Shown here piece after piece: positions 1 to 12,300 of a stretch of 64,000 nucleotides of DNA. Source of the DNA: Ascidia mentula (taxonomy: Eukaryota > Chordata > Ascidiacea > Phlebobranchia > Ascidiidae); contig OX387202.1 in NCBI GenBank assembly GCA_947561715.1, positions 11,917,001-11,981,000 of the forward strand. The letters are read 5' to 3'. The notes beneath the pieces are model-generated. The model was not told the origin of the DNA and made no database searches. It saw only the letters and a program-made list of their open reading frames with translations. The position numbers were made by a program, and so were the translations under genes. The first letter of the stretch is position 1. The number at the start of each line of letters is the position of its first letter.

Positions 1-104
1 TTAGTCAGGTACTCCAGTACTACTGAAGCAAGTTGTTGCTCTCCTGTCAAATTGAGTATAATTTGAGTAATTTTTCGGTATGATACAAATGCATTGTTTT
101 ATAC

Positions 105-451
105 CCAATTTGCTTATTTCCTGTGCAAACAAGTGTGCCCAGTTTTCTGCTGGTAACAATGACAAAGCTCTGACAAGTAATCGTGCAATTCCACCATCAT
201 TTTTTTTCATATCTAAAACACAATTGTACAACATTTCAATTGCCTACTTCTACATCAAGCCAAATTTTAGATGAAAACATCCTGAATACCTAATTTTTAT
301 ATAAAGGTACATAATTTTGCCTACCACATTTAAGAATATGTTTTTTCTCCAGGTTTTTGCATATTTGCTTCAGTTGATCTTCATTCAAAAAAATTTCTAA
401 CAAGGGGGACAAACATTCAATCTCTTCACTAGAATTCATGATTTTGCTCAT
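105..451 (-). CDS. RNF213-like gene A, first two coding exons (partial)
   Basis: Two exons on the minus strand, 451-325 and 212-105, are joined in phase 1 by a GT-AG intron. The gene continues beyond the left edge. The first exon starts at ATG 451-449 and encodes a short helical segment containing QLKQICKNL; the second encodes a segment ending in WAHLFAQEISKL. Both match the first two exons of the plus-strand gene at 6338 in length (127/108 versus 118/117 nt), intron phase and pattern: QREICNNL and WGKILIEELNSI there. This makes it a divergently transcribed paralog of the RNF213-type gene. The RNF213 assignment rests only on that paralogy, because no AAA or RING part lies in the window. An alternative start is the second Met, four codons later. 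The apparent longer frame down to base 1 is intron read-through. Confidence 0.7.
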
Positions 452-819
452 GACATTTTTTCAAAAAAGAGAGTGATATCATGCTAACTTATAACAAAAT
501 TCTTCTGAAAAAATACAAATCATTCAGAGTAATTAATCTTAAATTCACCTAAATTTGTATCAAAAATTTCTCACATCACATACACAATTAAATCCAGAAA
601 ACAAAGCAGACGTAAGATATAAAGTATAAACATATACTATGTTTTTTTCTGGGGTTCAACCCCATAATTACAGAAGCCATGAAAATCTACTTCCTAGACT
701 GCAGGTGCCAGAGCGCAGACTTGGCCACAACGGTGCCACGCTACTCGTCATATTGTTGGGGCGAAAAAGGAGTTTCGCCATAACACACATAAGATTCGCT
801 GTAGGGAAAGAACCGTAGA

Positions 820-1910
820 CAGTGGTGGCGACATTGTTTTGAGGTTTTAGTTTGAATGGAACCAAGTCGGTTTTCAGCATGACTGACTGCGATACTTCGG
901 CAAGCGGTGATTCTCGGTGAGTAAATCACTTTCAAATGGGTGGCTGATTCGACGTGGTTCGATCCAACCTCTTTATATCGTATATTAAAAACAAACCTAG
1001 ATATGCAGATTAACCGTTAAACATGTAAAATTAAAGCAAAAACTTGTTGTGGTTAAAATGCCTTTCCTGAAATGAGTCTGAATGTTCGTTTGCGGTCGTA
1101 GCAAATCTCAGAATAAAGAACATATGTAACAAAAGACCGCCTCTCCCTGGCGCATATAGTCTCTTTCCTATTTAGAAAAACACGCTTAATTACAAATGAC
1201 TCCAAGCACAGTCTACAAACAAAGCGTCACTTTACGCTCAAGGCGGATAAATAAAGCTCTATAAGCTACTGACAAAGGAAGGTGACAACACCAACCAATA
1301 CCGCCTGCCTGATTTTAAACTCCCTGAAGGTAGCACACGATTTCCTCTAATTTATCCGAAAGATATTTTGCCATTAACTTAGTCGAACATTTTTATAGTC
1401 AGCGATTTCAATAATTGATGATTGACAGATTTGCTTCAATTTTTACAGCAAAGTCACGCTTCCGTTCTTAGTTTTACTGGCTTTCAATTCTTCGCACGTC
1501 TTTATGTTTATTCAATACTTTTACCTACATCTGTAACTGTCGCCTCGCGTGCAGAGGTAAAGGCGAGGTTAACTGCAAATTTAGTTGCGGTTTTATTCTA
1601 GCAACGGACCAAGCGGTCAGTGGCCGAATACGGGTTTAAGATACATTTAAGCGGAATTTTATTTATTAATTTAGTTGGTTATTGGAAATACAGCGGCAAG
1701 ATTTGTTGGTAACTGTCTACATGGACCGATTAAAGTGTGTGACCTTCACTGACCTTTGTTACAAATATATCCCTGGAGTTACGAGATTCGATCCTTGTTA
1801 TTGTCATTATGATAATTTGTCATGCTACGTCATGTTTCACATCTTAATTGTGTTTTTTTCCCCACATGCAACCAATTTATAACAACGCAACAGACCGGTG
1901 TTACTAAAAT
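820..1910 (+). repeat. Diverged direct repeat, copy 1 (about 1.1 kb)
   Basis: This stretch aligns colinearly, with many substitutions and indels, to 4840-5910. Shared landmarks in order are GACTG.CTGCGAT near the start, AACCTAGA, a run around AACAAAGC.(T/C)CAC, TTTTACTGGCTTT, TCGCGTGCAGA.GT and AACCAA.TTAT at the end. Both copies have the same orientation, so they are not mirror-image promoters of the two flanking genes. No ORF is conserved between them. Ends are approximate. Confidence 0.6.
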
Positions 1911-4320
1911 GCATATTACAAATAATAGCATACGGCTTTTACCGCTATTGTCACTTTTGTCGCGATATAGTCAACGTTGTTTACAGTTTTGTTGCAAGTT
2001 CACATGGATTTTAGCATTTGATTTTAGATGATCCTAGTTGTTTTGACATAACACGTATTGGTGTTCTAATAGGGATGTAGTTGTATGGCAAGGAGTACTG
2101 TAATATTGGGGTTTCTTACTATCAACAAAAGTTGGCCATCTGCTTATGTTATCCTGTTTAAGTACAAGAAAAGATTTGGAAAAAGTTGTCTCGTTACTTC
2201 ACCGGGCGAAGTTGGGTGAAGTCACCTCGTGAGGTGCGTTGCCGAAAACACCTTGGGTGGAGTCACTTCATCGAAGTAAATATTTTCCCCGGCAAGTCCG
2301 TCTCACAAATCCTCTGACACGGAACTTTGGCTTTGCGGGCGGGAAGCACCATGGTCGAAGGCTGATATATGACAAATTGTGATAAATGATTGCGTTGCGT
2401 AACCATGCAAAAAAGGAACAGGTAAACGAACTACAGTTCAATTGCATAGGCCTATACAAATGATAGCACTATTCTGTCCCCATTCTTGAAATTGCTTAAA
2501 TTGACAGTATAATTGCTTAACGTTTATGTAAATGTCTACGTGCCTATTTTTCTAAAAAAAAATATGAAAATATACATGGTAAACAATAAAACTATTTTCT
2601 CCTGCCTCGTTATCGTCAAAACAATAACCATAACTCCACAGTTGTGGTGGGTCCTAATCATATAACACCAACGCAAACACCCGACTCGCGAATGCGGAAA
2701 CCAATTGGATAGTTTTACTCGCATGAAATAAAACTTATTCGTCACCAAATATAAAAATGTGTAAGTCTAAAACATCAATACGCCCTGTATACCCACAATT
2801 ACTAACAGTAAGGTATTCAACTACAAGGTTTATAGTGTCGGTGTTGCCCGCGCTGCATGACCGTGGGGTACGACTGCGTCTCGGGCCTCGCACCCAAAGA
2901 ATCCGACTGAGTCTCGATGGCACCCCGGCCTCGTAGGCAACTTGCCTTCTCTATCTCAAGGTCACTATTGGAGTTAATTAACTCCTTTACGCAAGTCTGT
3001 GCGTCTAAGTAGTCTAACACAGCTACACTTAAAACACAAAAAAACACACAAAAAAACAAAAAACACACCCCTTATTTGGGGTTGTTGCGCAACTTGCATG
3101 CAACCTGTTGGAGTTGTTGCACAACTTGCTTGCAGCTTGAATTTGGCCAATTTGGTCGATTACGTCAGTTATTTATATAGCTTGATTGGCTAAGTGCACT
3201 AAATAGGTTGTTTATGTTTATAGGTTGACTTTCTTTTCCGAGTAACTAAAAGTAGCTATGTTTATTTTTGCTTTATTGATCATTTGCGAAAGAAGTATTT
3301 GTGTTTGAATTAACCTTATTTATTATTTGCCAAAGAAATGCCTGTCATTATTTTAACTTGATTTACGCAGTTAGTTTTGTTTCCTAAGTTACCTATTTGG
3401 CTTCGTTACCCAAATTACATGGTTTATAGCACAACCATAATGTGGCTGCTTCTACCGGCTACAATTTTTTCACTTGCCACCAATTCGGCAAGTTTTTCCT
3501 ATTAAATTGTCCGATCAGGAATTGACCTAAACCGGAAATTGGTTCTTCTTTTTTTCCCATGTCGTTTTATTGGACATCACAACTTGGACATGCGTTGAAC
3601 GCGTGATTATGACTTTGGTTTTAACTCTCGGTCATAACATAGTTATACGTTTTGGGCCTTTTTTAGCATATACATATGTTATGCGGCGACAATAGTAAGG
3701 CAAGGGCGTCCAGCCCGTTGATGTGACTCTACCCGATCAGCCTTGGGTATAGAAGACGGGTTTACCATTTACATTATTTGGTAGATATATAGGAACCGCG
3801 GGGTGTAAAAAAAATCTTGATACGAACCTTATCTTGAAAGCCGCTTGCTACAGAATCTGTCCTACTTTCGACAAAAACTCTAACTGAGACATCAGGTGTA
3901 CCAACTAGTTTGTGGTACACCGTTCAAGATATTTGAGACTCCGCCTGAAGAATATGGCTTTGTTAAAATCCATGCTCGACTTGGCAACCCTACCTTGCTT
4001 TCTTTCGTTCTTTTATGACGCACATGTTTGATAAACACGCTATCGTGTTACACTGCCTCAAACAATTTAACCTAGGTTGCAAGGAAACGCTTTGAAATTA
4101 AACGCACATCTTCATATAATGTAGATATAGCTTCTATGTGGGAACTCCTTACACCCAAACACGATGTCACAAGCAAACAAATTTTATCGAGTTGGTTATA
4201 CAATGAATAAGATGACTAACGTACCATGCAGTGCCTATACACATATTTCCGACTCCTAAGCACCCGGAAACTGCTGTGTTGCTGATATTACAAAATGCAA
4301 CAAACTAACAACAACCTTTT

Positions 4321-4640
4321 TTGTTCGACTGCAATGCTTCACACCTTTATTAAGATTACGAACTCCCCCCTTTTTTCTTTTACCAATGTTGCATAGATTG
4401 CCTCACTTGTTTCTGCATCAGTGCATCTGATGTGTGTTAAGCCTGTCTGGTTACACTGTATGGCTGTTGCTAATGAATAGCATTGGCCTACTGGGTGTGG
4501 TACTGAGGTTTTGTAAAACCTTAACAGTCGTTAGTAGTGTACTGTAAGACGGTAAGGTGGTAAGGTATAAAGTGGCTTGAGTTAAACCTTTTTTTTTCGA
4601 CTGCAATGCTTCACACCTTTATTAAGATTACGAACTCCCC
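4321..4640 (+). repeat. Copied upstream segment with a repeated flank
   Basis: Bases about 4368-4583 are a close copy of 6008-6229, the DNA immediately 5' of gene B. The copy is flanked by two direct repeats of about 46 bp, at about 4321-4367 and 4588-4638; both contain TTCGACTGCAATGCTTCAC. The arrangement looks like a duplicative insertion with duplication of the receiving sequence. No terminal inverted repeats are visible. Confidence 0.65.
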
Positions 4641-4839
4641 ACATAGCATCCAATCACAAACACACTGTTGGTCGTCACGGCTACGTTCTCACTTCGTTGC
4701 ACTTGACTTCAAACGTTCCTCTTGTTAAAAACTTGCCGTCTCGTGTAAAAGGAAAAGTGTTAGCATGTTTTTCGTCATGTGAAGAGTGCTGTAAACAAAG
4801 AAAAACGTTTTATTGAGCGTTTTGATGGGTTTTGCTTCG

Positions 4840-5910
4840 GTCAGATCGATGGGGTGGTTATCTAACCTGTCCCTACTCATCACCTGCCAGTGCGACTGGC
4901 TGCGATCCTACGGCATATGGCAATTCTCGATGTAGAAATCAGCTCAGCCGCCTGATCCGACAATCTTCATGGGCGCCCATGTTTCATTTCTCGTGTTTAT
5001 TATTCATCGTTCTTTTGCGCCAAATGCAAATGATTTGATTTAACCTCTTTTGGTCGAAAACTATTTAAAATAAACCTAGACATTTACAATGAGCGTTAGA
5101 ACCATAAAACTTAATGCAGAAACTTGTGACGGGTAAAATGCAGCAGTGACATTTCCAAAATATTCACCAACTTCGTTTCCGCTCTTCAACAAAAGGCCGC
5201 CACTCACTGGACACACATTTTGCTATTTTGGTAACAAACGCTTGATGAGACATGAATCCAATGAAGTCCAATTTTTTTGCGAACAAAGCACCACGCACCC
5301 TCAAGACGGCTAAATAAGGCTGATTTGAAAAGCTCCTTTCAAAGAAACACGATACGCAACAGCACTAACCAATGCCGAGCCATTTTGAACCGGCAATAGG
5401 TTGCACACGGTGTACTGTAATTAATGCGTAAAAGATTTTAGTGCCATTATTTGGTCAACCTCATAGTGGGTGGTTTTATTATTCGAATATGCTCCTTTCG
5501 ATGTGCTTTAACCTTCAAAGTGCGTAAGTCGAAGTTGTTTGGTCTTTGCTGAAAACCCCGTGTAATTCCAAGCGCGCTGTATGGCCGGTAATGTAAAACC
5601 ACTACTTTCAGCCTCCAAATCCCAAGCAATTATGTTGTATCCGCACCGAGCCCGGCTCAAATTCCGTGCGCAAGAACTAATTTTCCGTTTTTTATTTTTA
5701 CTGGCTTTAAATTCTCCGCACGTATTTATTTTCATCAAATAGTGACCGTTGCATCGCGTGCAGACGTGAAGGCGAGGTTCACTGCAAATATGCACTGGGA
5801 TACAAAGACTTTTGAATTTCAGTTGTGGTTTTCTTCAAGCAGCGGGGAAAATGCTACGTCATGTTTTACATTTAAATTGCGGTACTTTCCCTCATATGTA
5901 ACCAACTTAT
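4840..5910 (+). repeat. Diverged direct repeat, copy 2 (about 1.1 kb)
   Basis: Partner of the segment at 820-1910, lying just upstream of RNF213-like gene B. Homology runs the whole length at moderate identity, which implies an old duplication. Ends are approximate. Confidence 0.6.
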
Positions 5911-6007
5911 GACGACGCATATTTTAATTGCAACAAACAAATAAACAGGAAGCCCAATGATGCAATATCAATTTGCCACTATTTCCGTCTTCTCTTTTGT
6001 TGTGTTT

Positions 6008-6229
6008 ACCTATCCTTTTTTCTTTTACCAATGTTGCACAGATTGCCACTTGTTTCTGCATCAGTGCATCTGATATGTGTAAAGCCTGTCTGGTTACACT
6101 GTATGGCTGTTGCTAATGAATAGCATTGGCCTACTGGGTGTGGTACTGAGGTTTTATAAAACCTTAACAGTCGTTAGTAGTGTGCTGTAAGATGGTAAGA
6201 TGGTGAGGTATAAAGTGGCTTGAGGTAAA
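6008..6229 (+). repeat. Upstream segment of gene B, source or sister of the copy at 4368-4583
   Basis: Nearly identical to 4368-4583 apart from scattered substitutions and small indels. It ends about 110 bp before the ATG of gene B and so probably overlaps promoter or 5' UTR sequence. Function is not shown by the sequence. Confidence 0.6.
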
Positions 6230-6337
6230 AACTTTTGTTTCCAGTAGTGTGAAAAGTTGAATGGGGTTTGTAAGACTGCTGTAAGGAACTAACAACAAAC
6301 TTAACTTTCCATCAGATTTTAAGTTTTATTTTAAGTA

Positions 6338-9300
6338 ATGTCTGTTCATGGGGACATCCACTTTCTTTTCCCAATATTTGAGGAATTTTGGACTAATGGT
6401 GAACAAAGAGAAATATGTAACAATCTGATGCAGAGTAAGAAAATTTCGGAAGAATGTAAGTTGAAGAAACAAAAATTACAAACAGTGATTTTTTTCAGCA
6501 TATGTACTTATTTTCAGTATATGTAAGTTTTGTATAACTTTACTTTTTAACAAATGTCTATATGTGACTACATTGATGTTTTTGTGTTTTTAGGCTTTGC
6601 AGATTTAGCCCAACAAAATGTGCCATTGTATCAGACTTTAATTAAAGCGTTGGCTTTATTTAATGAAAAGGAATGGGGTAAAATTTTGATTGAGGAGCTG
6701 AATAGTATTGGTATGTTATTTCATATGTACACTTGCCTTAAAATATAACTTCTCTCACTTAATAAACCGGTTTATCTGGGTTGTGCGCTAAACAAACATC
6801 GGGCATCAAAAACCGTTTATCTAATTTTTTTCAAAATATTTTATTCAGGAAAATTTGAGCTTGCTGTCTTTGTGCAAGCCTACCTTTCTAAATCTGATGC
6901 CAACCTGTTGTGGATAGCAAATAACTGGGATGAACTTATCTCAAATTCACTTACTTTTGCTGGTTTGAAAGGGTTGCTTCCCAAAATGTAAACAAATCAC
7001 TTTTTCAATATTAGTTTACATTGTCATTTATATGTTTTTGCTTCTAATATCAATGACACATGATAAACCCAAAAATTGCATCAAACTGAATGTGTATGTT
7101 AAACTAGAGAACAACAAAAAACATATAACGAACCAATTAATGTAATTTATATATTAAGTCACTGTTTTCCTTTTATGATCAAGTGCTTTGTATAATCATT
7201 TACTTCACTGTCGCTTTATGCGACTAAAATGTAAAAAAGCAGTACATTATGTTAATGACAAATAGGGATTTGCACAGAAAACAGAACACATGCTTGGTAG
7301 CAAACTGTTACTTAGCACAAGCACAGCCTCTAGGCAAGACTTACTGTATACTGATGTCAGCACACACCCCAAAATACTAATTTTCTTGAGATAAAATTAT
7401 GTAATGTATTATGTCATACAGTAATGCAAGAAAATCACAACAGCTGCTTGATGTTGCACTTCAATGTGTGCAACCTGTGTTTGATGACAAAATGATCAGG
7501 CTAATAATAGAAAAAATGAAGAGTAACTTAAATTTACAATTAAATGTAAGTGCTTGCTTTTTTGTTTATTTATTGTTTTTGGTTTATACCAGTAAAATAA
7601 ACCACTTAAAAAAAACAACTAAAGAATAGTTGAATTTTTAAACATAGCCAAGTGAAAGTGACTGGGAATTGCTGGAAAATATTCAGCCAATGTTGTCGAA
7701 TGAATTGACTCTGCAGCAAATTTTGGATGTTGGAAAGTTTCTGCATGCTAATGATGCTGTCCCAAGTGGTAATCTGTTCGACATCAGTTTGTTTGTATAA
7801 TTAGGGGCCTGTACACTAAATTTCAGATATAGTTGCACATGTTCAAAATGGTTGTGGGGAATTGGATTGTGCCAAAGCAATGGAAATTATTGCTAATGCT
7901 GTAGGCAACACAGCAAGGCCCAAATGGAAAGAAATTCTAAGGGATGGTGTTTTCAATACAGTTGGTAGGCTAAGGTTTTATGTGGTTGTCATTAGGATTT
8001 TTGGTAATTTCTTGCTAAAATTGCATCCATCAGCCTTTTCTGTAAAATGTTTACAACTGTATGTGGTGTACAACATTGCAATTTGTAGGAGTGTTTCATG
8101 CCAATATTGTTGATGTCTGCTTTAACCATCCCGAAGCACTGGTTTTCCAATGGATTGTATGTTCATGGAAACAATTGAAGGAAAAACGTGATTTGGTGTC
8201 CAATTGCTGTTTCAGTTTATTTGGTCCGTCAGAATGGTGAATCTAATCATAAAGTTATTTTACCCATGGTGCAAACATTACTGCATTAACGCTTTACCTT
8301 TATTAAGTACTGTACTACAATTTGTATGACCTAAAGTGGTACAAAAAGGATATGTACTGGTTATCAAACCTATTTTTAAAGTAAAACTTCATTTCTTTTA
8401 ACATAAAGAAAATATGTAATTGCAAAAAACAATAAAAAACATCATTTATTCCATAAAAATCAGTCCCGTTTTGTTGTCTAGCATATTGACAAGCATTTTT
8501 GTAAAAACAAACAACAAAAAGTAACATTTGTCATAGGTAAGGCAGTAATTTATTTAAATTATTTGTACATATTGTGTAATGTTGTCATGAGTTTACTGGA
8601 GTATCTTTATTAGGTTTTTATCTGCCACACTGGTGGAAATAGTAAATTCTTTGATGGACCAAAATCCAGAAATTATTCAAGGATTTGCAAGACTTTTGTC
8701 ACAACATTTAAATGTTACAACAACACCAAGTCCTGCTGTTCCAACTTCCACACACCACCCTTTTTATTTTGGCCCAACTGTATTTGGTGCAAGTGCACAT
8801 GGACCAATGCCATACAAGAGTGTTGCAGACCCAACACAATTAATGATTCAACAGCAAGCTTGGGGAAATACTCAAATGTCACCTAGGTTCCTTTTACGAC
8901 CACCTTTGCTACATGCATTGCCTCAGGAATACTTTCCTCTTAACAATTACCATCAGTTGCCACATTATGTTGATCCTGGGGTGTGTTCATTATTATTTTT
9001 TGTCTGAAATTTGTGGAAATGTATATAGTGCTTTTTAGGCTTGTTTAATACATTTTTAAACTTCATTCCTAACTGTAAACATAATGGTCCAATTAAAAAC
9101 ACAGCACATTACATAGTAATAGTCATAATTATTATGCAATAGTCTGGACTTTTTCTGGTTCCTGATTTTCACATGTATTTTAAGTATTAAAACCATTTTT
9201 TTGTGCAGCTTACTTCCCATATTCAGCAATCTCCTGATCATAAAACATTTCCTGCTAAAAATGAAGTAAGCGGTTAGGTTACAACTTTATTTGAAAAGAC

Positions 9301-12300
9301 AATGCATAACTCATACAGTGTATTTAGCTTGATAAATACAGTGTATTCCACATTCCTGTCTAATAATATTATTACATTTTAACATTGTCTACAGGTTAAA
9401 TCTCAGCAGTTATTAGAGGAAGAAAAAACAAAAGGTATGGCTTATGAACAAATATTTTGTGGTCACTTTGGTGCAACATGCATACAATTGTTTTTAGATG
9501 AACCTTCTGACAAGACTGCAGAAAAAATGAGTGCATTTTGTGAGCATAGTTTTGAAGGTACTGTAAATGGTATGACAGCAATATAACAATACAAGTGCAG
9601 TCTGTTCACATACCTTATTTTAAAATGTATATAAACACTGCTGTAAATTTGAACCTATGCAGTAGGTTTTTATAATGTCTGTTCATTCATAGGAGTTTTG
9701 TGTTATAAGCATGTAAACTGTTGATTTACATTCAAATCTAGCTGGTGATAATGATTAACACACACAGGAAATCAACCTACAACAAATTTACAAGAAGATG
9801 AGAAAAACTGCGGGAAAATTGAAAAACCAATAAAGGATGATGTAGAAAATGAAAATACATCTACTGTTGTCCCAGGAGACACAACAACATTTTCAACTGC
9901 AAAAGAAGGAGCAGAAACACATAAATCAAAATCTTATGCAGAAGTATTAATCAGTACACAACAAAATGAAAATCAAGGTATTTTGGGAAATTAGATGAAC
10001 ATCATTAATTCATGAAAATTTATTTTGTTGTATTTTATGTTAATAGTGAACTTGAAATCGAATTTCGCTTTTCAAGCATTACAATAAATTTTTAAAAATA
10101 AAATATTTTTTGTAGAACTTTACATATAAAAAGAATTACATCTTTTGGCTCAAATTATTTTTTCTTGTTTTGAAGTGAATGAAACCAACATCAAATCAAA
10201 AGGTGTAAAAACTGTTAAAGTAATAACTTGCATGAAACCTTATGTATGTGAAGGAATTCAGCTAGTAACACCCAAAAATGGAGGTTTGTACATTTTAGCT
10301 ATAAATAAACAATTGCATAAAATGAAACAAAGAAGAAGATTATTTGTCTTTATAGTTACCAAAATAAAAAAAAATCTTAATACAAATAATCTGTGGAATT
10401 AAAGTACTCAAATAAATTCGTACAAATAAGTCATAAAACACTTTGTTGTAATTTCATTCCGCTCTTTAAAAGTGTTTTTTTTCAACCTTTTTTACAGAAA
10501 TATTCCTAGAGTTTCGACTGGTTGTTGCTGAAGGTCTTAAACAACTTAAAAATCCTTATAACATATTTGTTTTTGTGAAACATCTCAATAGAAAGTTTCA
10601 AATGCATCAAGACCACACAGGGTATGGGGTTAAATACAGATAATATATTTTGACATTTTACTGTTTGTAAGATCAAAGGCCACTGTTTTTTTAAAGGCCA
10701 AGTTCAGATTGCTTCCATGCCTTTGTAAAGATTGAAAAGGGCAGAACTGAAATTATGTATAAGTATCTTGCCAGAAACAGTTGTGACCACTGGGAAGCAG
10801 TTCCAAAACCTAATACAACGATACATTTGAAGAGAGTTAAAGACCTTCAATCGAATGGTTGGTTTGTGTTAATGTACCTTGTTAAAAATTTCATTTACAA
10901 AACAATTTTATTTAAATTTGTTTGTTTTATGTTACATAAAACAATTATATATTTTTTGAATGAAAAGCAATGTTTCAAAAAAACATGCTTATTCTCATTT
11001 TCAGAAGTCTCTATTCTCTTTGATGTATGTAGTTTTCTCGATAGTTCCAAACCACTGAATATATTTTCAAAAATGTGTGAACAAAATATCAGCAAACATC
11101 TTTGTAATATTTCAAGTCTGTTTATGGTGGGCGAAGAAGATATTTGTATGAATTACAAAATGTATAACAACTACCTTTGTAACTGGTGGATTTCTGCACA
11201 AAAAGGCATATTATTTACAAATTCTATGAAGAAACAATTCGCTGTAAGTGAAATTTTGCAAAGTGCTCTTTGATTTGAAAATAACACCTTTTTAATCTAA
11301 TGTATTATTATAACGCAGAAATCAGTTTTTCAAGAATGCATTCGAATGCTTCCAAAACCAAAAACTGCATTGACTTTAGTTCTCATTCATTTACCCATAT
11401 GCAAGTTTCTCTTTCAAATCAAGAAAGATCATGCTCCATTTGATAATATGTTATTTGAAGAACTTGCAACACTTTTGGACACCACTGGATTAGACATAGG
11501 AGATTTCAACACAATATACGAAAATGCAAAATCTTTAGATATAAAGTATAATCTCATGTTTTTTCTTGTTGTATGTTGTAAAACTAAATTTTCTTATAAT
11601 GTATTAACTGCATCTTTAAACTTGTACAAAGGTGAGTATGCCTGTTCTCAACTATTTGCTTTGTTTTCAGAATTTTATTACAAGGGTGCATATATGTCTT
11701 TGATAAAGTTTCAAAAAATGCAAAATGTCTGTTGCTTCTTCCACTTTTTTATGTATTGATGAATGAAGGCAAATGTGGGTATAAACAAAGTGCTTGGGAA
11801 AAAATGGAATCAAAGACAAGGATAATGCAATGTGTACACAAGCTTGAGAAAACAAACCCGTAATGAAACTACCCTTACTAATATTTTTCTCAAGCACAAT
11901 AATATTAATCCATGTGCAAAATATAGTGAAACAAACTTCATGGTGCCAAAACTAGAGAAATTCGCTGATTTGTTTCCACAACTTCCAAAGGTGTACCAAA
12001 AAACACTTCCACTAAAAACAGCTTGTAATCTGTTTAAAACTCACAAGGATTTCATGATATTTTTGGATGCAAAATATTTTCTCACACTGATTGAGCGCAG
12101 CATGGACAAAACCTATCCAGTATGTGGACATTTGCTTTTTCTAAATTACTCTGAATTTAGTCAGGTTGCAAGTAACACATGTCAATTTGGAAGCCATGTA
12201 ATTTTGATTTAAAGTAATTAACTGCAACATTGTTTAATAGAACATAAGCAAAACTTTCTTAGGCAATTCAATCCAGCCATGTACAAGTAAACAAGTAGTA

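Larger units (their letters stand above)
452..6337. other. Divergent intergenic region between two RNF213-like genes
   Basis: No convincing coding sequence was found. The region separates the first coding exons of two head-to-head RNF213-like genes, so it should hold both promoters, possibly shared. Much of it is old duplicated DNA, listed separately. At 3080-3140 there are two imperfect copies of a motif around GTTGTTGC(G/A)CAACTTGC. The segment 1920-4300 is otherwise unrecognised. Confidence 0.6.

Noticed and set aside
2817-3068. Minus-strand 83-residue frame with a hydrophobic start resembling a signal peptide
   Set aside because: The hydrophobic part is produced by a T/G-rich low-complexity run; there is no family motif and no supporting splice context.
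5508-5795. Minus-strand 95-residue frame upstream of RNF213-like gene B
   Set aside because: It lies in the diverged direct repeat and the frame is not kept in the other copy at 820-1910.
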